The notes under the pieces: generated by a model | Told to the model about the DNA's origin: nothing | Seen by the model: only the letters and a program-made list of their open reading frames with translations | The model's database searches: none | Program-made: the position numbers and the translations under genes | Source of the DNA: AWTP1-13 sp963820375 | GTDB lineage: Bacteria; Pseudomonadota; Alphaproteobacteria; Rhizobiales; Hyphomicrobiaceae | DNA length: 64,000 bases | Direction of reading: 5' to 3' | NCBI GenBank assembly: GCA_963820375.1 | Contig: CAWFZX010000007.1 | Location: 62,001 to 126,000 of the forward strand | Part shown: one piece after another, positions 17,152 to 26,013 of the stretch | How the letters are laid out: the number at the start of each line of letters is the position of its first letter | Numbering within the stretch: the stretch's first letter is position 1

Positions 17152-18021
17152 CTACTCCGCCGCCTCGGACGGAGAGCGGCCAGCTTGCGCCGCCTCTTGC
17201 TCCTGCTCCTTCAGAAAATCCAGGCTCGGCATGGCTACGGTATTGTAGCCACAATCCACGAAATGCACCTCGCCAGTCACGGCGCCCGACAGATCCGACA
17301 GCAGATACAGCGCCGAACCACCGACTTCGTCGAGCGTCGGCGTCCGCCGCAGCGGGGCGTGATCGCGCTGATAGTTGAAGATCACGCGCGCATCGGCAAC
17401 ACCGGCGCCGGCCAGGGTGCGCATGGGACCGGCAGACAGCGCATTGACGCGGACCGCCTGCACGCCAAGATCGGCCGCCAAATAACGAACCGAGGCCTCC
17501 AGTGCTGCCTTGGCCACGCCCATCACATTGTAGGAGGGTACCCAGCGTGTGGCGCCGCTGAAAGTCAACGTCAGGAGCGAACCACCCGCCGGCATCAAGG
17601 CGGCCGCGCGTTTCGCCACCTCGGTGAAGCTGAAGCAGGAGATCACCATCGTATTCGTGAAGTTCTCGCGTGTGGTATCGGCGTAACGACCGGACAGCTC
17701 GCGCCGATCCGAGAAGGCCAGCGCATGCACCACGAAGTCGAGACTGCCCCATTTGCTCTTGATCTCGGCAAAGACATTATCAACGCTCTGCAGGTCGAGA
17801 ACATCGCAACTAACAATGATCTCGGAACCGACCGACTTGGCGAGCGGCACGGCGCGCCGCCCGAACGCATCTCCTTGATAGGTAAAGGCCAGCTGCGCAC
17901 CATGACCTGCCAGCATTCGGGCAATGCCCCAGGCAATCGAGCGGTCATTGGCCACACCCATGACGAGACCGCGCTTGCCTGCCATCAGTGGTGCAGCCTG
18001 TGCCATATCCCTGTTCGTCAT
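17152..18021 (-). CDS. fabI: Enoyl-ACP reductase (NADH type)
   Basis: A 289-residue SDR-related enzyme that catalyses the last step of each fatty acid elongation round. It has the FabI form of the cofactor site (VMGVANDRSIAWGIA) and the spacing Y164-x6-K171 in YNVMGVAK, which separates FabI from ordinary short-chain dehydrogenases. The Glu/Gln/Ala-rich tail after residue 265 is longer than in E. coli. The start is preceded by GAGGAAAGAGG. It is the third gene of fabA-fabB-fabI, and its position argues that it serves the unsaturated branch as well as general elongation. Confidence 0.95.
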   Translation of the reverse strand: MTNRDMAQAAPLMAGKRGLVMGVANDRSIAWGIARMLAGHGAQLAFTYQGDAFGRRAVPLAKSVGSEIIVSCDVLDLQSVDNVFAEIKSKWGSLDFVVHALAFSDRRELSGRYADTTRENFTNTMVISCFSFTEVAKRAAALMPAGGSLLTLTFSGATRWVPSYNVMGVAKAALEASVRYLAADLGVQAVRVNALSAGPMRTLAGAGVADARVIFNYQRDHAPLRRTPTLDEVGGSALYLLSDLSGAVTGEVHFVDCGYNTVAMPSLDFLKEQEQEAAQAGRSPSEAAE

Positions 18022-18126
18022 GACCTCTTTCCTCTCGCGATCTCAGCGGCCAATGTGCGCCCGATGACAAGCCTCCGCCCTGCCCTCCGAAAACGCCGGC
18101 AACCCGCGCCGAGGCGGCATCCTCGA

Positions 18127-19356
18127 TCATGCATCGTAACGCCTGAGAATAAGCGTGGCGTTGGTGCCGCCGAACCCGAAACTGTTCGACATGACGCAGC
18201 CGAGATTTACATCGTCCTGTCGCTTGCGCGAGATCGGCACATCGGCAAAGGCTGGGTCAAGTTCATCGATGTTGGCGCTTTCGCAGATGAAGCGATTGTT
18301 CATCATCAGCAGGGCATAAATCGCCTCCTGCACCCCCGCGGCGCCGAGCGAGTGGCCGGTCAGCGATTTGGTGGATGAAATCGGCGGCAAGTTTCTCCCG
18401 AACACCTGGCGGATGGCGTCAATTTCCCTTTCATCCCCGACCGGCGTGGCGGTGCCGTGCGGGTTGATGTAGTCGATTTTGCCCACGCCCTTGCCGTCCA
18501 CACCCTGCATGGCCATGCGCATACAGCGCGCGGCGCCTTCGCCCGAAGGCGCCACCATATCGAAGCCGTCGGAGTTGGCACCGTATCCGACGAGCTCTGC
18601 GTAGATCTTGGCACCCCTGGCTTTGGCGCGCTCCAGTTCTTCCAAAACCACCACCCCGGCGCCGCCGGCGATCACAAAGCCGTCGCGATCTTTGTCGTAG
18701 GCTCGGCTCGCCCTGTTGGGCGAAGCGTTGAATTTCGTCGACATCGCTCCCATGGCATCAAACAGCGCCGAGAGCGTCCAGTCGAGCTCCTCACAACCTC
18801 CCGCGAACATCACGTCCTGCTTGCCCCATTGAATGAGCTCGGCGGCATTACCGATACAATGCGCCGAGGTCGCGCAAGCCGATGAGATCGAGTAGTTGGT
18901 GCCCTTGATCTGCATGGCGGTAGCCAGGGCAGCGGACGGGCCGGAGCACATTCCCTTGGGAACCTCAAACGGGCCGATCTTCTTGGGGTCCTTTTGCCGC
19001 GTCACATCCGCGGCACGAACAATGGCGCGCGTCGATGGCCCGCCAGAACCCACAATGATGCCGGTGCGTTCGTTGACGACGTCCCTGGCCTCCAGGCCCG
19101 CATCGCGGATCGCCTGCTCCATCGAAACGAAGCCCCAGCCAATGCCGGCCTCCATGAAGCGCCGCGCCTTGCGTGGCACCATCGCTTCCCACTCGAGGTT
19201 CGGCGCTCCGTGCACCTGACAGCGGAAGCCGAGTTCGGCATACCTTTGCGCATAAACGACACCGGACTTGGCCTCGCGCAGAGCGGCCAGCACTTCCTGG
19301 GTATTGTTGCCGATCGAGGAGACGATACCCATCCCCGTGACGACCACGCGTCTCAT
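18127..19356 (-). CDS. fabB: 3-oxoacyl-ACP synthase I
   Basis: A 409-residue condensing enzyme that elongates acyl-ACP with malonyl-ACP and is needed for unsaturated fatty acids. The Cys-His-His triad is visible: C161 in SSACATSAHC, H300 in NPHGTATPVGD and H335 in LTGHSLGAAG. The start MRRVVVTGMG at 19356 follows a GAAAGG site; a longer in-frame extension upstream is not family-like. The gene is 73 bases downstream of fabA, and the pairing supports FabB rather than FabF. Confidence 0.95.
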   Translation of the reverse strand: MRRVVVTGMGIVSSIGNNTQEVLAALREAKSGVVYAQRYAELGFRCQVHGAPNLEWEAMVPRKARRFMEAGIGWGFVSMEQAIRDAGLEARDVVNERTGIIVGSGGPSTRAIVRAADVTRQKDPKKIGPFEVPKGMCSGPSAALATAMQIKGTNYSISSACATSAHCIGNAAELIQWGKQDVMFAGGCEELDWTLSALFDAMGAMSTKFNASPNRASRAYDKDRDGFVIAGGAGVVVLEELERAKARGAKIYAELVGYGANSDGFDMVAPSGEGAARCMRMAMQGVDGKGVGKIDYINPHGTATPVGDEREIDAIRQVFGRNLPPISSTKSLTGHSLGAAGVQEAIYALLMMNNRFICESANIDELDPAFADVPISRKRQDDVNLGCVMSNSFGFGGTNATLILRRYDA

Positions 19357-19429
19357 CGCAAGACCTTTCTTGGCATCGCCGTGCCGCCTTTCACTCTGCC
19401 AAACCCGCTCACGGAGGATGACGCACCCT

Positions 19430-19966
19430 TCACAAGGCTGCTGACTGCTCGCCCGCTGCGAACAGCCCGACACGAAGATCGGTTGCGGCGAAAATCACCT
19501 GGCCATCGGCCTTCACAATGCCGTCGGCAATGGCGAGCTTCAAGCGGCGCAAGATCACCCTTTTCAGGTCGACGACGTACTGCACGGTCTTGGTTGTCGG
19601 CATGACCATCCCGGTAAACTTCACCTCGCCCACGCCCAGCGCCCGCCCCTTGCCCGGCGCGCCCAGCCATCCCAGGAAAAAGCCGGTGAGCTGCCAAAGG
19701 GCGTCGAGCCCGAGGCAGCCCGGCATCACCGGATCATCCTTAAAATGACAGGCGAAGAACCAATCAAGCGCCGGGTTCCCGCAGACCTTGAGCTCGGCCA
19801 CCACCTGCCCCTTGCCATGGGCACCGCCAACATCGGAGATGGAGGAAATCCGATCGAACATCAACATGGGTGGCAAGGGCAACTGTGCGTTGCCCGGCCC
19901 GAAGAGTTCGCCACGGCCACAGGTCAGGAGATCTGCGTATTCGTAGGTTGCAACGCGCTCGGCCAT
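19430..19966 (-). CDS. fabA: 3-hydroxydecanoyl-ACP dehydratase/isomerase
   Basis: A 178-residue hot-dog fold enzyme that dehydrates 3-hydroxydecanoyl-ACP and isomerises the product to cis-3-decenoyl-ACP, the branch point of unsaturated fatty acid synthesis. The active-site block FFACHFKDDPVMPGCLGLD gives H74 and D88. The ATG at 19966 has an excellent GAGGGAGG site. It heads the fabA-fabB-fabI series and is divergent from irr, an arrangement typical of Hyphomicrobiales. The 243-base region between the two genes must hold both promoters. Confidence 0.96.
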   Translation of the reverse strand: MAERVATYEYADLLTCGRGELFGPGNAQLPLPPMLMFDRISSISDVGGAHGKGQVVAELKVCGNPALDWFFACHFKDDPVMPGCLGLDALWQLTGFFLGWLGAPGKGRALGVGEVKFTGMVMPTTKTVQYVVDLKRVILRRLKLAIADGIVKADGQVIFAATDLRVGLFAAGEQSAAL

Positions 19967-20056
19967 CGCCCTCCCTCTACGAAAATGTCGGTGCGCGGAG
20001 GCACTTGCCTCGGATGACCCACGCCAGGCATGTCCTATCACACTCGCCCACCGCCC

Positions 20057-20085
20057 AAAAGCCCGGGCTCCGGCCGGCCCAGGGC
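20057..20085 (-). promoter_or_regulatory. Hairpin plus T-run in the irr-fabA divergent region
   Basis: On the minus strand a GC-rich hairpin (arms at 20061-20068 and 20077-20085 with one bulged base) is followed directly by TTTT. It looks like a weak terminator about 90 bases upstream of fabA. If fabA transcription starts before it, it could act as an attenuator; otherwise it may be chance. No palindrome resembling a standard Irr-bound iron control element was recognised in this region. Confidence 0.3.
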
Positions 20086-20209
20086 CTATTGTTACGGGGA
20101 CCGTTGCCCCGCCGCGGAGGGCGACATATACTTGCAAAGTACGGAAATTCAAAGTTGCGGGACCCCTTCCGGCGAGCGTAGGGGCCTTCCGCCCGGCAGA
20201 ACCTGTGCT

Positions 20210-20614
20210 ATGGGCAATTCTGTTTCTCAGCTGTTGCGACGGGCTGGCTTGCGGCCCACGCGTCAACGCATCGCGCTGGCGACGCTGCTGTTTGGCAACG
20301 GCGACCGGCATGTGACGGCCGAACTCCTGCACGAGGAGGCCGTGCGCGCGGGGGAACGGGTCTCGCTCGCCACCGTCTACAACACGCTGCATCAATTCAA
20401 GGGTGCGGGATTGTTGCGCGAGATCGCCATTGGCGGCCAACGTGCCTATTTCGACACTAACACATCGAACCACAATCATTTTTTTGTCGAGGAGCATGGT
20501 CGGCTGGTGGATATTCCCGGCGACAGCATCAGGGTCGATGGCCTGCCGGAGCCGCCCGCGGACTTGAAAATTTCGCATATCGACGTGGTCGTACGCCTGG
20601 TGCCACGCCGCTAG
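20210..20614 (+). CDS. irr: Iron response regulator Irr (Fur family)
   Basis: A 134-residue Fur-family regulator. In Hyphomicrobiales Irr represses iron-consuming pathways such as haem synthesis under iron limitation and is destabilised or inactivated by haem. Typical Irr segments are present: GLRPTRQRIALATLLFGNGD, HVTAELLHEEA and SLATVYNTLHQFKGAGLLRE. The histidine cluster used for haem or metal binding reads HNH at 88-90 where HHH is common. There is no N-terminal GCPW-type haem motif. The start chosen is the ATG at 20210; the frame continues upstream to 20030 but only this start fits the family. Divergence from fabA supports the call. Confidence 0.92.
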   Translation: MGNSVSQLLRRAGLRPTRQRIALATLLFGNGDRHVTAELLHEEAVRAGERVSLATVYNTLHQFKGAGLLREIAIGGQRAYFDTNTSNHNHFFVEEHGRLVDIPGDSIRVDGLPEPPADLKISHIDVVVRLVPRR

Positions 20615-20689
20615 ACCGACCGGCATCGCCAGCCCCGCCCGTCCCATGGCTTGGCGGCGTCGGGCGTTGCTCGGCAGCCCAGGCGGATC

Positions 20690-21241
20690 TTATTTGATCA
20701 CTTCGCCCTGGTAGGCACCCCACAATTTGATCTGCTCGATATAGCCCCGAAATCCGCCGACCGAGATCCTGCACCAGTTTCCATCGCAGCTGATGATGCT
20801 GGCGAGAACGCCGGCCTCGACGAAGGCCAATGGGCGAGCTGAGGCGCTGTCATCATCGCGCAGGGCCGCAGATGCCGGCTGGGGTTGGCCCGCTTTCAAC
20901 TCCCAGGGCAACACGACGGCCGTCCGCCTGCCGCTCAGCATCGAGCCCAGCACCCAGCCGGTGGTGCCCTCCGCATCGCGTACCTGGCGCCAGCTTTCGA
21001 ATTCCTTGACGATCTCGACCGGCAGCCCGGCCCGCCGGAACACCCAAGCCGTGGGATAGTCGGTGCCCGGCCCCTGACGCAGGTTGACCCGATCGGATTT
21101 CAGGCTTGCAAAGCGCGGCAGCGCCAGGCCGCTCGCGCCTAGGCTGTGCGGCTCGGCAGCCGGCTGTGCGGCAAGCCCCATCGCCACAACCAGCATCGCC
21201 CCTGCGAAAGCGGCCGTCGCTTGCAATTGCTTTCTAGCCAT
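20690..21241 (-). CDS. Exported SH3-domain protein
   Basis: A 183-residue protein with a signal peptide (about residues 1-27) and two bacterial SH3-like repeats. The first begins at DRVNLRQGPGTDYPTAWVF and the second around EAGVLASIISCDGNWCRIS, with GGFRGYIEQIKLWGAY at the end. Such domains usually bind cell-wall peptides in the periplasm. The start at 21241 has a GGAG site; an upstream in-frame ATG at 21343 is not needed. It faces irr at its 3' end and is divergent from the 2-hydroxyacid dehydrogenase. Confidence 0.85.
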   Translation of the reverse strand: MARKQLQATAAFAGAMLVVAMGLAAQPAAEPHSLGASGLALPRFASLKSDRVNLRQGPGTDYPTAWVFRRAGLPVEIVKEFESWRQVRDAEGTTGWVLGSMLSGRRTAVVLPWELKAGQPQPASAALRDDDSASARPLAFVEAGVLASIISCDGNWCRISVGGFRGYIEQIKLWGAYQGEVIK

Positions 21242-21437
21242 TCTCCAATCCGTGAGCCGAGACTTGGCTACCCCCGCGCAATGCATGATTTGATAGCGCC
21301 GATCAAGCCCTTCGCGGGAACTGGAAGCCGTCGGCATCCGCATTCGCCCACCTTGTCCCGAGCATGGTATCTGATACTACAGGGCAAAGTGTTCGCCGCG
21401 AGGTCGGAGCACCAACCCATAGCAGCGTGAGCAGCGC

Positions 21438-22436
21438 ATGCCCAATCCGATCAAAAAGCCACTGGTGATCGTTACCCGCAAACTGCCCGAAGTCGTCGAG
21501 ACGCGGATGCGTGAGCTGTTCGATGCGCGGCTCAACATCGACGACAGGGCGATGACGCAAGCCGAGCTCGCCGATGCGGTAAAGGCGGCGCATGTTCTGG
21601 TCCCCACGGTAACTGATCGGATCGACCGGTCCTTGATCTCCCAGGCCGGCCCGCAACTTAAACTGATCGCCAATTTCGGCACCGGCGTGGATAACGTGGA
21701 TCTGGATACTGCACGCGTGCGCGGCATTATCGTCACCAACACGCCCGGTGTGTTGACCGAGGATACCGCCGACATGACCATGGCGCTGATTCTGGCGGTG
21801 CCGCGGCGGTTAGCCGAAGGCACGGCTTTGCTCAAGGACTCGGCCAAGCACTGGGGCGGCTGGTCACCCACCTGGATGCTCGGCCACCGCATTTGGGGCA
21901 AGCGGCTCGGTATCATCGGCATGGGCCGCATCGGCCAGGCGGTGGCGCGCCGTGCCAAGGCCTTCGGGCTGCAGATCCACTATCACAACCGGCGCCGGGT
22001 TGCCGAGGAGGTGGAGCAGGAGCTTGAGGCCACCTATTGGGATAGTCTCGACCAGATGTTGGCACGCATGGACATCGTCTCCGTAAACTGCCCACATACG
22101 CCGGCCACCTACCATTTGCTCTCGGCGCGGCGTCTCAAACTCCTGAAGCCCACCGCCTACATCGTCAACACCGCGCGCGGCGAGGTGATCGACGAAAACG
22201 AGCTGGCGCGGCTGATCGAGACCGGCCAAATCGCCGGCGCCGGCCTGGACGTGTTCGAGCATGAGCCGGCGATCAATCCCAAGCTACTGGCAAGCCGCAA
22301 TGTCGTCGCCTTGCCGCACATGGGCTCGGCAACGATCGAGGGTCGCATCGACATGGGTGAAAAGGTCGTCATCAACATCAAGACCTTTCTCGACGGGCAC
22401 AATCCGCCCGATCGTGTGCACTCGGCCATGTTCTAG
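21438..22436 (+). CDS. D-isomer 2-hydroxyacid dehydrogenase (glyoxylate/hydroxypyruvate reductase type)
   Basis: A 332-residue NAD(P)-dependent dehydrogenase. The nucleotide-binding motif is GIIGMGRIGQAVA, and the catalytic Arg, Glu and His are in VNTARGEVID, FEHEPAIN and LPHMGSAT. The closest functional label is D-glycerate dehydrogenase/glyoxylate reductase (GyaR-like), which interconverts hydroxypyruvate and D-glycerate. Exact substrate preference is not visible. It is the only gene of that pathway in view. The upstream ribosome-binding site is weak. Confidence 0.9.
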   Translation: MPNPIKKPLVIVTRKLPEVVETRMRELFDARLNIDDRAMTQAELADAVKAAHVLVPTVTDRIDRSLISQAGPQLKLIANFGTGVDNVDLDTARVRGIIVTNTPGVLTEDTADMTMALILAVPRRLAEGTALLKDSAKHWGGWSPTWMLGHRIWGKRLGIIGMGRIGQAVARRAKAFGLQIHYHNRRRVAEEVEQELEATYWDSLDQMLARMDIVSVNCPHTPATYHLLSARRLKLLKPTAYIVNTARGEVIDENELARLIETGQIAGAGLDVFEHEPAINPKLLASRNVVALPHMGSATIEGRIDMGEKVVINIKTFLDGHNPPDRVHSAMF

Positions 22437-22480
22437 CTCCTGGCTGGCCCTCGATACGCTAGACCGTTCGCAGTTTGACG

Positions 22481-23527
22481 ATGCAACAGACCGACACCAG
22501 CGCCATGAAGGCCGCCGCTGGCCTCTATCACAGCTATTTCACCGGCCTGATCCTCACGCTCGTCACACGCCGCGGCGCCGCCGACGCGGCCGAGTGGGTT
22601 TTTCGCCTGTTTCGCCATCAGCACCGCGAAAAATTCTTGTCGAGCTTTGACAAGCTCGGCCTCACGGGAATGCCCGACGCCGTCGCTTGCGCTGCCTTTC
22701 ACTACCTTTCCAACCGCATCGGTGGCGTCAGGGTCGAATTCATGCGCGAGAGCGACCGCAAGGCCTGGGTCAATTTCGTGCCGCCGCGCTGGATTTATCC
22801 GGGTGCCAGCATCTGCGCCGTGCCAAGCGAGGTCTCCCGCGCCTTTCTGCGCGGCTGGTACGCACAGAACGGTGTCTCCCTCGGCAACCCACGGCTCGGC
22901 TTCGTCTGCACGGCCCAGACCACGGACGGCCAACATGGGCTGTCCGGCTACTTCCTCGAGCACGACCGGCAACTTGCAGCCGATGAGCGCCTGGCCTTCC
23001 AGCCCGGCGAACTGGCGCCGCCCTTCGATCCCAGTGCCGCACCGCAGCTGCCGGCGGCGAATTGGCCGCCCGAACGGTTGGCCAAAGCCGAGCGCAACTA
23101 TGCCATGGAATACATCCGCTCCGGTCTGCCGCGACTGGCTGAAATCTTCGGACCGGCGGAGGCCGCCCACCTCGGCCGTGTCACCGGCCGGCTAATTGGC
23201 GCGCAGCAATATTGCGAGACGGCGGCGCTGTTGGGGATCGAGGCCGGCGGCGCGGACGCGTTTGGACGCTACATGCTGCGTCTGGCCGCGGGTGAAGGGG
23301 ATGCGGCGGCGCTGGCGACCCAGCAGGATGGTGCAACCTTGGTGCGCCGGGCGGGCTGGCGCCTGATGCGCGGCCTCGAACCGCTGTCAGCTGCCGTTTT
23401 CGAAGGCTGGAATGGCCTCTTGGAGGGTGCGCTGGCGGTACATGACCGGCAGCTGGTGTTGGAGGTGCTGGCGCGGCTCGATTGGGGCGACGAAGCCTTC
23501 GTCTGGCGTATCCGGCGGCGGGGCTAG
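22481..23527 (+). CDS. Protein of unknown function, 348 residues
   Basis: I do not recognise the family. The protein is mostly soluble, rich in Ala, Arg, Trp and Tyr, with an N-terminal helical part (AAGLYHSYFTGLILTLVTRRG), a central WIYPGASICAVPSEVSRAF segment and a helical C-terminal half. There is no signal peptide and no obvious catalytic motif. Codon use and composition look like the neighbours, and the frame is long and clean, so it is a real gene. The ATG at 22481 is used; a TTG lies two codons earlier. It is 44 bases after the 2-hydroxyacid dehydrogenase on the same strand and may be co-transcribed. Confidence 0.75.
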   Translation: MQQTDTSAMKAAAGLYHSYFTGLILTLVTRRGAADAAEWVFRLFRHQHREKFLSSFDKLGLTGMPDAVACAAFHYLSNRIGGVRVEFMRESDRKAWVNFVPPRWIYPGASICAVPSEVSRAFLRGWYAQNGVSLGNPRLGFVCTAQTTDGQHGLSGYFLEHDRQLAADERLAFQPGELAPPFDPSAAPQLPAANWPPERLAKAERNYAMEYIRSGLPRLAEIFGPAEAAHLGRVTGRLIGAQQYCETAALLGIEAGGADAFGRYMLRLAAGEGDAAALATQQDGATLVRRAGWRLMRGLEPLSAAVFEGWNGLLEGALAVHDRQLVLEVLARLDWGDEAFVWRIRRRG

Positions 23528-23558
23528 GGCCGCAAACGCTTGTCAGCCTCGCTCGAGC

Positions 23559-24323
23559 TCAAGGTGCCGCCGCCTGGGTCGCGAGAAATGCCACCACCGC
23601 GTTTCGGGCGGCGGCGCTGTCGTAGGTGCCATGGCCCTTTCCCGGCACCACGACGTGCCTGGCATTCTTTCTGCCGGCGATCTTATTGGCGCACGAGCCC
23701 TTGAGAAACGGCACCCTGAACCAAGGATCGTCGACGTGCATCAGCGTCAATAGCGGCGTCTCGGGCGGTGTGAAAACGCCATCGAAATCGGCCGCCAGAC
23801 TATTGGTGCACGTCCACGACGTGGCGATCACCCCACGCAAGCCGGCAAGCTTGCTGCGCACGGCGGCAACCGCGCCTTCGCTGTAGCCCATGAGAAAAAG
23901 CGTCTTGCCATCGAACCACGCTTGCTTGCGTATTTGCCCGGCTGCGTAGTTGATTTCTTCCAGGCGCATGCCGTGCACCGGCGGGAACAGGCCAGCCTTC
24001 TTGGCAACGGGATCGCAACTGGGTTTGCGATCGGCCCGCGCCATGCTATCGGGCATGACGACGATGTAGCCTTGTTTGGAGACAAGGGCAGCCCAGCGGT
24101 GTGCATCTTGCTGCGGGGTACCGATGCCGCTGCAGCCGTGCATGAATAGCAGCGCGCCCGCCGGCTTGGCCGTCTTGATGCCGGCGACGCCGCCAGGGAC
24201 CGGACCGCCAGCCACGTAGACGACCGCCTTCTCCCAACTCTTGGCCACGTCGGAGGCAACCGCCGGCGGCGCAACCATGAATGCAACGCCAATGCTCGAA
24301 GCGATGGCAACAATAGCGCGCAT
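23559..24323 (-). CDS. Exported dienelactone hydrolase-like alpha/beta hydrolase
   Basis: A 254-residue protein with a signal peptide (about residues 1-23, ending PAVAS). The fold is alpha/beta hydrolase: LLFMHGCSGIG is the oxyanion strand, LMGYSEGAVAA the nucleophile elbow with its serine, and PGKGHGTYD carries the catalytic histidine. An aspartate in MHVDDPWF may complete the triad. Several cysteines suggest disulphides, in line with periplasmic location. The start has a GGGGGACTG site. The substrate is unknown. It is 117 bases downstream of the HAD gene on the same strand. Confidence 0.82.
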   Translation of the reverse strand: MRAIVAIASSIGVAFMVAPPAVASDVAKSWEKAVVYVAGGPVPGGVAGIKTAKPAGALLFMHGCSGIGTPQQDAHRWAALVSKQGYIVVMPDSMARADRKPSCDPVAKKAGLFPPVHGMRLEEINYAAGQIRKQAWFDGKTLFLMGYSEGAVAAVRSKLAGLRGVIATSWTCTNSLAADFDGVFTPPETPLLTLMHVDDPWFRVPFLKGSCANKIAGRKNARHVVVPGKGHGTYDSAAARNAVVAFLATQAAAP

Positions 24324-24440
24324 CAACAGTCCCCCGCCAACGGTTTGATCGCGAAAGCCCCGCGCCAGCGTAGCGCACAATCGGCCGGCGGCAAAAGCCG
24401 AGGGCCAGCCCAAGCCCCACCACCTCGACCCCCGACGCCT

Positions 24441-25151
24441 TCACCGGCTAGAAAAGTCGGCAAGCAGCAAGAGATCATTGATACTTTCGATGATCAGATC
24501 CGCATACGGTTCCAGGTCTTCGCGGGCGCTGGTGCCACCCAGGACGCCAACCGTGAGACCGACGCCGGCGGAACGACCCATGCGAAGGTCTTGCGGCGCA
24601 TCGCCAACCACGGCAACGGCGCTCGGCAAGACGCCAACGGCAGCGCAGAAGGCAAACACCATGCGCGGATCGGGCTTGCTGCCGAAACCGGAATCGCAGC
24701 CAACCTTGAAATCGAACAGGTCGAGGATGTCGTGCTGCGCCAGCGAGGCGTTTAGGCCGCCCATTGAATCGTTGGTCGCCAGACCGAGACGGTATCCGCG
24801 TCGTTTCAGTTCGGCGATCGTCTGTCCGGCACCATCCACGAGCCGGGCATGCTGCGCGCCCGCTTGGCGAAAGATCGCCTCGATGCCTACCGCGAGCTGG
24901 TCGGGCGTGCGTGATCCGAGATGGGCGGCGAACGCACCGGCGATGTCATCAACACTGCCGGCCGCCAGCACCGAACCCGGCAGAATACGCATCGTCGCCG
25001 GATCGTAGCCGCCAGCGCGCAACAGTTCGACGGCCAGTTCATCGTCACCGCCGGCGGCGAACAGCGCAACCTCTCGGTTGATCGGCACCCAGGTCAGCCA
25101 ATAGTCGATAATGGTGCCGTCCTTGTCGAACAGAAGTGCGCTGATCGCCAC
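24441..25151 (-). CDS. HAD-superfamily hydrolase (phosphoglycolate phosphatase-like)
   Basis: A 236-residue haloacid dehalogenase-type phosphatase. Motif I is LLFDKDGTIIDYW with nucleophile D9 and D11, motif II is the Thr/Ser in LATND, motif III is a lysine in GSKPDPRM, and motif IV is VVGDAPQDLRM. A helical cap is inserted after motif I, as in Gph-type enzymes. The GTG at 25151 is preceded by GGAGG and lies 22 bases after the MoeB-like gene. The substrate is unknown; repair of phosphoglycolate or another small sugar phosphate is the usual role. Confidence 0.85.
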   Translation of the reverse strand: MAISALLFDKDGTIIDYWLTWVPINREVALFAAGGDDELAVELLRAGGYDPATMRILPGSVLAAGSVDDIAGAFAAHLGSRTPDQLAVGIEAIFRQAGAQHARLVDGAGQTIAELKRRGYRLGLATNDSMGGLNASLAQHDILDLFDFKVGCDSGFGSKPDPRMVFAFCAAVGVLPSAVAVVGDAPQDLRMGRSAGVGLTVGVLGGTSAREDLEPYADLIIESINDLLLLADFSSR

Positions 25152-25173
25152 GTTGCCTCCACCGGCCGCTGCA

Positions 25174-26007
25174 TCAGGCCGCGCAGGCCGGATCCGTCGC
25201 TGCGCGTTCGTGCAAGGAGAGGTCGCGAATGGTCGGCGTCTTTCCCGACAATGGATTGGTCTCGTCCCACGCCACTTTGATTTCCGTAAAACGCGCTTGA
25301 CGGGCATCGTAGATCAGCAGGCGTCCTGCCAAGGTTTCACCGAGCCCGACGATTTCTTTCAAGACCTCGGTTGCCTGCAACGCGCCGATGACGCCCACCA
25401 CGGCCCCAAGCACACCGACCTCGGCGCAATTGGCCACCGTGCCCGGCGGAGGGGGGTCTGGAAAGATGCAGCGATAGCTGGGGAAAGGCCTGTGATCGGC
25501 CGCCTTTTGGTGCGGTTTCAGGGTGGTGAGGTAGCCATCAAACGGGCCGACAGCAGCAAACACCAGCGTCCTGTTCGCCAGGTAGCAGGCGTCGCTGACG
25601 AGATAGCGGGTGGCGAAATTATCCGAGCCGTCGGCAACGATGTCGTAGCGCGAGATGATATCAAGGGCGTTCTTGGCCGTGAGGCGCTCCGCGTATGGCT
25701 CGACGACGACATGAGGATTGAGCCTGGCGATCGTCTCCTTGGCGCTTGCCACCTTGGGCGCGCCGACATGGGGTGTATCGTGCACAATCTGGCGCTGCAG
25801 GTTATCGAGGGATACGCAGTCATCGTCGATGACACCGAGCGTGCCGACGCCGGCTGCGGCCAGATACATGAGAGCGGGCGAGCCGAGCCCGCCGGCACCC
25901 ACCACCAACACCTTGGCAGCCTTGATCCTCTGCTGCCCCTGCCCGCCAACGTCGTGCAATACCAGGTGCCGCTTGTAGCGCTCGATTTCTTCCTGAGTGA
26001 GTATCAT
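25174..26007 (-). CDS. moeB: HesA/MoeB/ThiF-family sulfur-carrier adenylyltransferase
   Basis: A 277-residue E1-like enzyme that adenylates the C-terminus of a small ubiquitin-like sulfur carrier (MoaD or ThiS type). The ATP-binding motif VVGAGGLGSPAL is at about residues 35-46, the DNLQRQIVH and DGSDNFATRY segments follow, and the conserved cysteine loop is YRCIFPDPPPPGTVANCAE. Without a rhodanese domain it resembles bacterial MoeB. It lies 6 bases after panE and before the HAD gene in a compact unit. Whether it serves molybdopterin or thiamine synthesis is undecided. Confidence 0.88.
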   Translation of the reverse strand: MILTQEEIERYKRHLVLHDVGGQGQQRIKAAKVLVVGAGGLGSPALMYLAAAGVGTLGVIDDDCVSLDNLQRQIVHDTPHVGAPKVASAKETIARLNPHVVVEPYAERLTAKNALDIISRYDIVADGSDNFATRYLVSDACYLANRTLVFAAVGPFDGYLTTLKPHQKAADHRPFPSYRCIFPDPPPPGTVANCAEVGVLGAVVGVIGALQATEVLKEIVGLGETLAGRLLIYDARQARFTEIKVAWDETNPLSGKTPTIRDLSLHERAATDPACAA

Positions 26008-26013
26008 TGCCGG

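Noticed and set aside
19967..20209. Search for an Irr-type palindromic operator between irr and fabA
   Set aside because: No convincing TTTAGAA-like palindrome was found; only short imperfect repeats around 20130-20155.
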